DNA of 10,086 nt from DATDUP01 sp035290345 (GTDB taxonomy: Bacteria > Patescibacteriota > Patescibacteriia > Magasanikbacterales > UBA922), in NCBI GenBank assembly GCA_035290345.1, contig DATDUP010000005.1, forward strand, positions 1 through 10,086, written 5' to 3'. The position numbers and the translations under genes are program-made. The notes beneath the pieces are model-generated. The model was given only the letters and a program-made list of their open reading frames with translations, was not told the DNA's origin and searched no databases. The first letter of the stretch is position 1, and every line of letters starts with the position of its first letter. This document shows, one piece after another, positions 8,322 to 10,086 of the stretch.

Positions 8322-8500
8322 AGGAAATAAAAAAACTACGCTCTCACCGGGGTCCTTAATGGACGGTACCACCCGATTTCTACTGCACGTAGCTCTTCAT
8401 TACAGCGATAACGGGCTTACCCGGGAAATTCTACTTGCTTACGCTTTCTTTTTCCAACGCCCCCCTAAGGAGAATCCCAGTGATTCTGGGTTAAACGCTT
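8322..8500 (-). promoter_or_regulatory. T-box riboswitch leader of ileS (isoleucine specific)
   Basis: The leader carries the T-box core GGGTGGTACCG at 8374-8364. Around it an antiterminator folds exactly: CGGG (8375-8372), bulge TGGTACC (8371-8365) for the tRNA acceptor end, GTCC (8364-8361), loop ATTAA, GGAC (8355-8352), CCCG (8351-8348). Just upstream is a stem III candidate, CTAC (8392-8389)/GTAG (8383-8380). Farther up are a hairpin CGGG-TAAG-CCCG (8423-8412), closed from outside by AGCG (8445-8442) with CGCT (8407-8404), and a 5' hairpin CCCAG-AATCA-CTGGG (8490-8476). The loop of that hairpin shows ATC (8484-8482), the isoleucine codon, as a candidate specifier. The long stem I of typical Firmicutes T-boxes is absent, which recalls the ultrashort stem I of actinobacterial ileS leaders. 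Uncharged tRNA-Ile should stabilise the antiterminator and raise ileS expression. The T-box call is firm; stem I and the specifier are inferred. Confidence 0.88.
8329..8396 (-). terminator. Candidate conditional terminator of the T-box leader
   Basis: A run of seven T (8335-8329) directly follows CGTAG (8340-8336). CGTAG can pair with CTACG (8392-8388), and the helix can extend as AGAG (8396-8393) against the first four U of the T-run, giving about 9 bp including two G-U pairs. This pairing would consume the 5' arm of stem III, so it could be the off-state alternative. A smaller alternative hairpin is ACC/GGT around GTCC-ATTAA-GGAC (8367-8346), but it ends 10 nt before the T-run. The T-run, and the lack of a Shine-Dalgarno sequence to mask, favour transcriptional over translational control; the exact fold is uncertain. 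Confidence 0.5.
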
Positions 8501-8508
8501 TGTTATTT

Positions 8509-8537
8509 AAATTAACTTTTATCCGAGGTTTTGTCAA
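8509..8537 (-). promoter_or_regulatory. Candidate promoter for the T-box-ileS unit
   Basis: A perfect TTGACA (8537-8532) is followed after 17 nt by TAATTT (8514-8509), a weak -10 with 3 of 6 consensus matches. The whole element overlaps the end of the TSP3-repeat gene, and the -10 includes its TAA stop. Predicted initiation near 8502-8500 would place the 5' hairpin of the T-box almost at the mRNA start, which fits a complete compact leader. The -10 is the doubtful part. Confidence 0.5.
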
Positions 8538-10086
8538 GCGGTATTTCAGGATTGGCACGTTTATTCGCCTTCATTCGCCTCAATTCTTCACTACGATTAA
8601 TTAATCCCCCCTCACCATGAGTGGCCTGGCTGGAAAAATCCAATTCTGGTGATTTTTCCTGATTGTACCCATCTTTATCATAGGTGACAAAATAACGACT
8701 CGGCCCGACCAGAACCGCATAACGTCCTTTCCTGTCGGTCACAGCGCTTTCTACCAGTTTGTTATAAGCAGAATCAAAGACTCTGATGACCACCCGCCCC
8801 AGAGGTTGAGAAGTCTGGAATTCGGTCACTAAACCCCAGTTTTGTATTCGGCCAGTATGGGAAAACCGATAAAAAATCGCAAAAAATAACAAGTGCAGGA
8901 AAAAGAAACTGGCCACGGCCGGGGTGGGAGAAATAGCAAAGGAAACAGCCGTAATTATCAACCCGCTCAAAGAAATTGTGTACTGCACGACTTTGACTGA
9001 ATAATCCCGTAAAATTTCCCGATTACTCTTTTCTTTAACCTCAGGATCCAAAGGAAGGCTGTAGTTTAAAAATTCATTTTCTTTTATATCTAGCGACTCG
9101 CCATGATACAAATTAACATATTTACCATCTTCCAGTTTCTTTTCCAAAGTATCGCTAAAGCTGCCAAACCCTGGTTTGTCTACTTCCAAACGATAATTAC
9201 CTGGTTCAGCTAATAATAGAAACCGGCCTTGATTGTCCGTTACCTGCGTCCTCACTACTTTGCCAGTTTCCACATCCACCAAACGTACTGTAGCCAAATC
9301 AATCGGCTGTTTATTCACTGCGTTGTATACCACTCCCCAATTCTTTTGTCTCCGCAGACGCAATAACAAAAGAGGTTGAGCAAAAAGATAGCGCAAAAAG
9401 GCAATTATTTGTCCCACTGAAAAACCAATGGCAATATTGGCTGCTCCCGCTACCACTAAAGCCGGGGCCACACCTCCTTCATTTATTCTCTCCACCTGGG
9501 GATTGTCAGCCACGGCTTGTACTGTCGTTACCACCTTCTTGACTGCCAAGACCGGAGATTGGGGCAAACTATCACTAATTTTTTCTAAACTTTTTTTGGT
9601 CTGTTCAACCATCTCTGTTATACCTGATGATGCAGCCGAAGCCACTTTTTCCGGAATACTCCCGGCCGAACTTCCACCCGCACCCGTACCACTATCGGTC
9701 GGTCCTGATCCGCCTTCCCCTGGACCATCGTCTGCCTCGCCATCAGACTCGGGTTCTGGATTTACCGGCGGTTCTGCTGGTTCAGCTGGTGGTTCATGGG
9801 GAGGTATGGGTTGGTCGCAACTGTCACCTAAACATAAATCACAAACATCACCCAAACCATCACCATCACTATCTACTTGATCTGGATTATATCGTGACGG
9901 ACAATTATCATTTCCCCGACACACCTTGTCGTTGTCCAAATCGTTACCACTGTCATGAGGACAAAAATCACAAACATCACCAATACCGTCATTGTCCGCA
10001 TCTGCCTGGTCCGGATTAACTCGCAAAGGACAATTATCTAATTTATCAGAAATGCCATCCCCATCAGTATCATCCAATTCACAGGC
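8512..10086 (-). CDS. Membrane-anchored TSP3-repeat protein with two carboxypeptidase-regulatory-like domains (5' end missing)
   Basis: The reading frame is open at the right edge (ACE precedes LDDTDGDG), so the true start and any signal peptide lie outside. In the visible 521 residues from the TTG at 10077: residues 3-88 are thrombospondin type 3 repeats with Asp-rich calcium loops (DTDGDGISD, DADNDGIGD, DSDGDGLGD) and paired cysteines; 89-140 are Pro/Glu then Gly/Ser rich; 142-200 form an amphipathic stretch; about 202-238 is hydrophobic and ends in LRLRRQK. A beta-sandwich domain (247-305, with TDNQGRFLLLAEPGNYRLEV) resembles CarboxypepD_reg/Cna-B folds. Two further membrane segments (about 361-381 and 385-404) lead to a second such domain (413-472, with TDRKGRYAVLVGPSRYFV). 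Function is unknown; an envelope or attachment role is plausible from the calcium-binding repeats. The charged tail is hydrophilic. No terminator follows its stop; the ileS leader begins at once. Confidence 0.85.
   Translation of the reverse strand, partial: ACELDDTDGDGISDKLDNCPLRVNPDQADADNDGIGDVCDFCPHDSGNDLDNDKVCRGNDNCPSRYNPDQVDSDGDGLGDVCDLCLGDSCDQPIPPHEPPAEPAEPPVNPEPESDGEADDGPGEGGSGPTDSGTGAGGSSAGSIPEKVASAASSGITEMVEQTKKSLEKISDSLPQSPVLAVKKVVTTVQAVADNPQVERINEGGVAPALVVAGAANIAIGFSVGQIIAFLRYLFAQPLLLLRLRRQKNWGVVYNAVNKQPIDLATVRLVDVETGKVVRTQVTDNQGRFLLLAEPGNYRLEVDKPGFGSFSDTLEKKLEDGKYVNLYHGESLDIKENEFLNYSLPLDPEVKEKSNREILRDYSVKVVQYTISLSGLIITAVSFAISPTPAVASFFFLHLLFFAIFYRFSHTGRIQNWGLVTEFQTSQPLGRVVIRVFDSAYNKLVESAVTDRKGRYAVLVGPSRYFVTYDKDGYNQEKSPELDFSSQATHGEGGLINRSEELRRMKANKRANPEIPLDKTSDKS
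9814..10071 (-). repeat. Two 43-residue TSP3 repeat units
   Basis: Residues 3-45 and 46-88 of the visible protein repeat with a period of 43: DNCP recurs at 14-17 and 57-60, DVCD at 34-37 and 77-80, and a shared NPDQ follows each DNCP. Each unit holds two calcium-binding loops. The first loop of the second unit (DLDNDKVCRGND) is degenerate and gains a cysteine where the others have Gly/Ile. More units may exist beyond the right edge, since the frame continues. Confidence 0.85.

Noticed and set aside
8322..8372. 17-residue N-terminal extension of IleS from a GTG at 8372
   Set aside because: It translates the T-box antiterminator and the T7 run; the ATG at 8321 gives the normal IleRS N-terminus.
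8471..8487. Alternative hairpin AGAATC-ACTGG-GATTCT in the ileS leader
   Set aside because: It competes with CCCAG-AATCA-CTGGG and has one more pair but more A-U; the second exposes the AUC codon and has a GC-richer stem. I keep the latter as the working model, although a switch between them is not excluded.
9428..10019. Two overlapping plus-strand open frames rich in Pro/Ser or His
   Set aside because: Their composition is the complement of the Asp- and Pro/Gly-rich repeat and linker region of the TSP3 gene.
268..10086. Recoded UGA (as in Gracilibacteria/Absconditabacteria)
   Set aside because: All proteins are full length under the standard code and all visible stops are TAA; no in-frame TGA needs explaining.

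Overview
All supported genes in this window lie on the minus strand and are tightly packed. The gene content and style suggest a small-genome, uncultivated bacterium of the Patescibacteria (Candidate Phyla Radiation). The clues are a eukaryote-like (type 2) IleS, a NIF3-like/U32/enolase cluster, and a surface protein joining thrombospondin type 3 repeats to carboxypeptidase-regulatory-like domains. Every complete gene ends in TAA, and no start has a clear Shine-Dalgarno sequence. Full-length proteins read through with the standard code, so no UGA recoding is needed. The lineage is an inference; no rRNA or marker set is present to prove it.

Reading in the direction of transcription (from the right end leftwards): at 10086-8512 is the 3' part of a gene for a membrane protein with calcium-binding TSP3 repeats, a Pro/Glu/Gly-rich linker, three or so membrane segments and two related beta-sandwich domains. 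Its last codons hold a TTGACA -35 element, and its stop codon overlaps the possible -10. About 180 nt of leader follow (8500-8322). They contain a T-box riboswitch with an almost ideal antiterminator (conserved TGGTACC bulge) and a short upstream hairpin whose loop shows an AUC isoleucine codon. The leader precedes ileS (8321-5424), then a NIF3-like protein (5409-4432), a TrhP/YegQ-like U32 protein (4416-3148) and enolase (3143-1899), separated by 4 to 15 nt. A GC hairpin with a T-tract ends this unit at 1893-1872.

A second unit starts at once. A TTGAAT-N17-TATAAT promoter (1868-1840) sits so close to the gpmI ATG at 1830 that the mRNA should be leaderless or nearly so. Two different cofactor-independent phosphoglycerate mutase genes follow in tandem, 2 nt apart; the second runs off the left end.

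Functionally, the window combines isoleucyl-tRNA charging with its own uncharged-tRNA sensor, a probable tRNA wobble-uridine hydroxylation enzyme, and two consecutive steps of lower glycolysis (3-PG to 2-PG to PEP). The layout implies that enolase, as the last gene of the ileS unit, may be exposed to T-box control. The strongest item for follow-up is this compact T-box. No tRNA, rRNA, CRISPR array or mobile element was seen.
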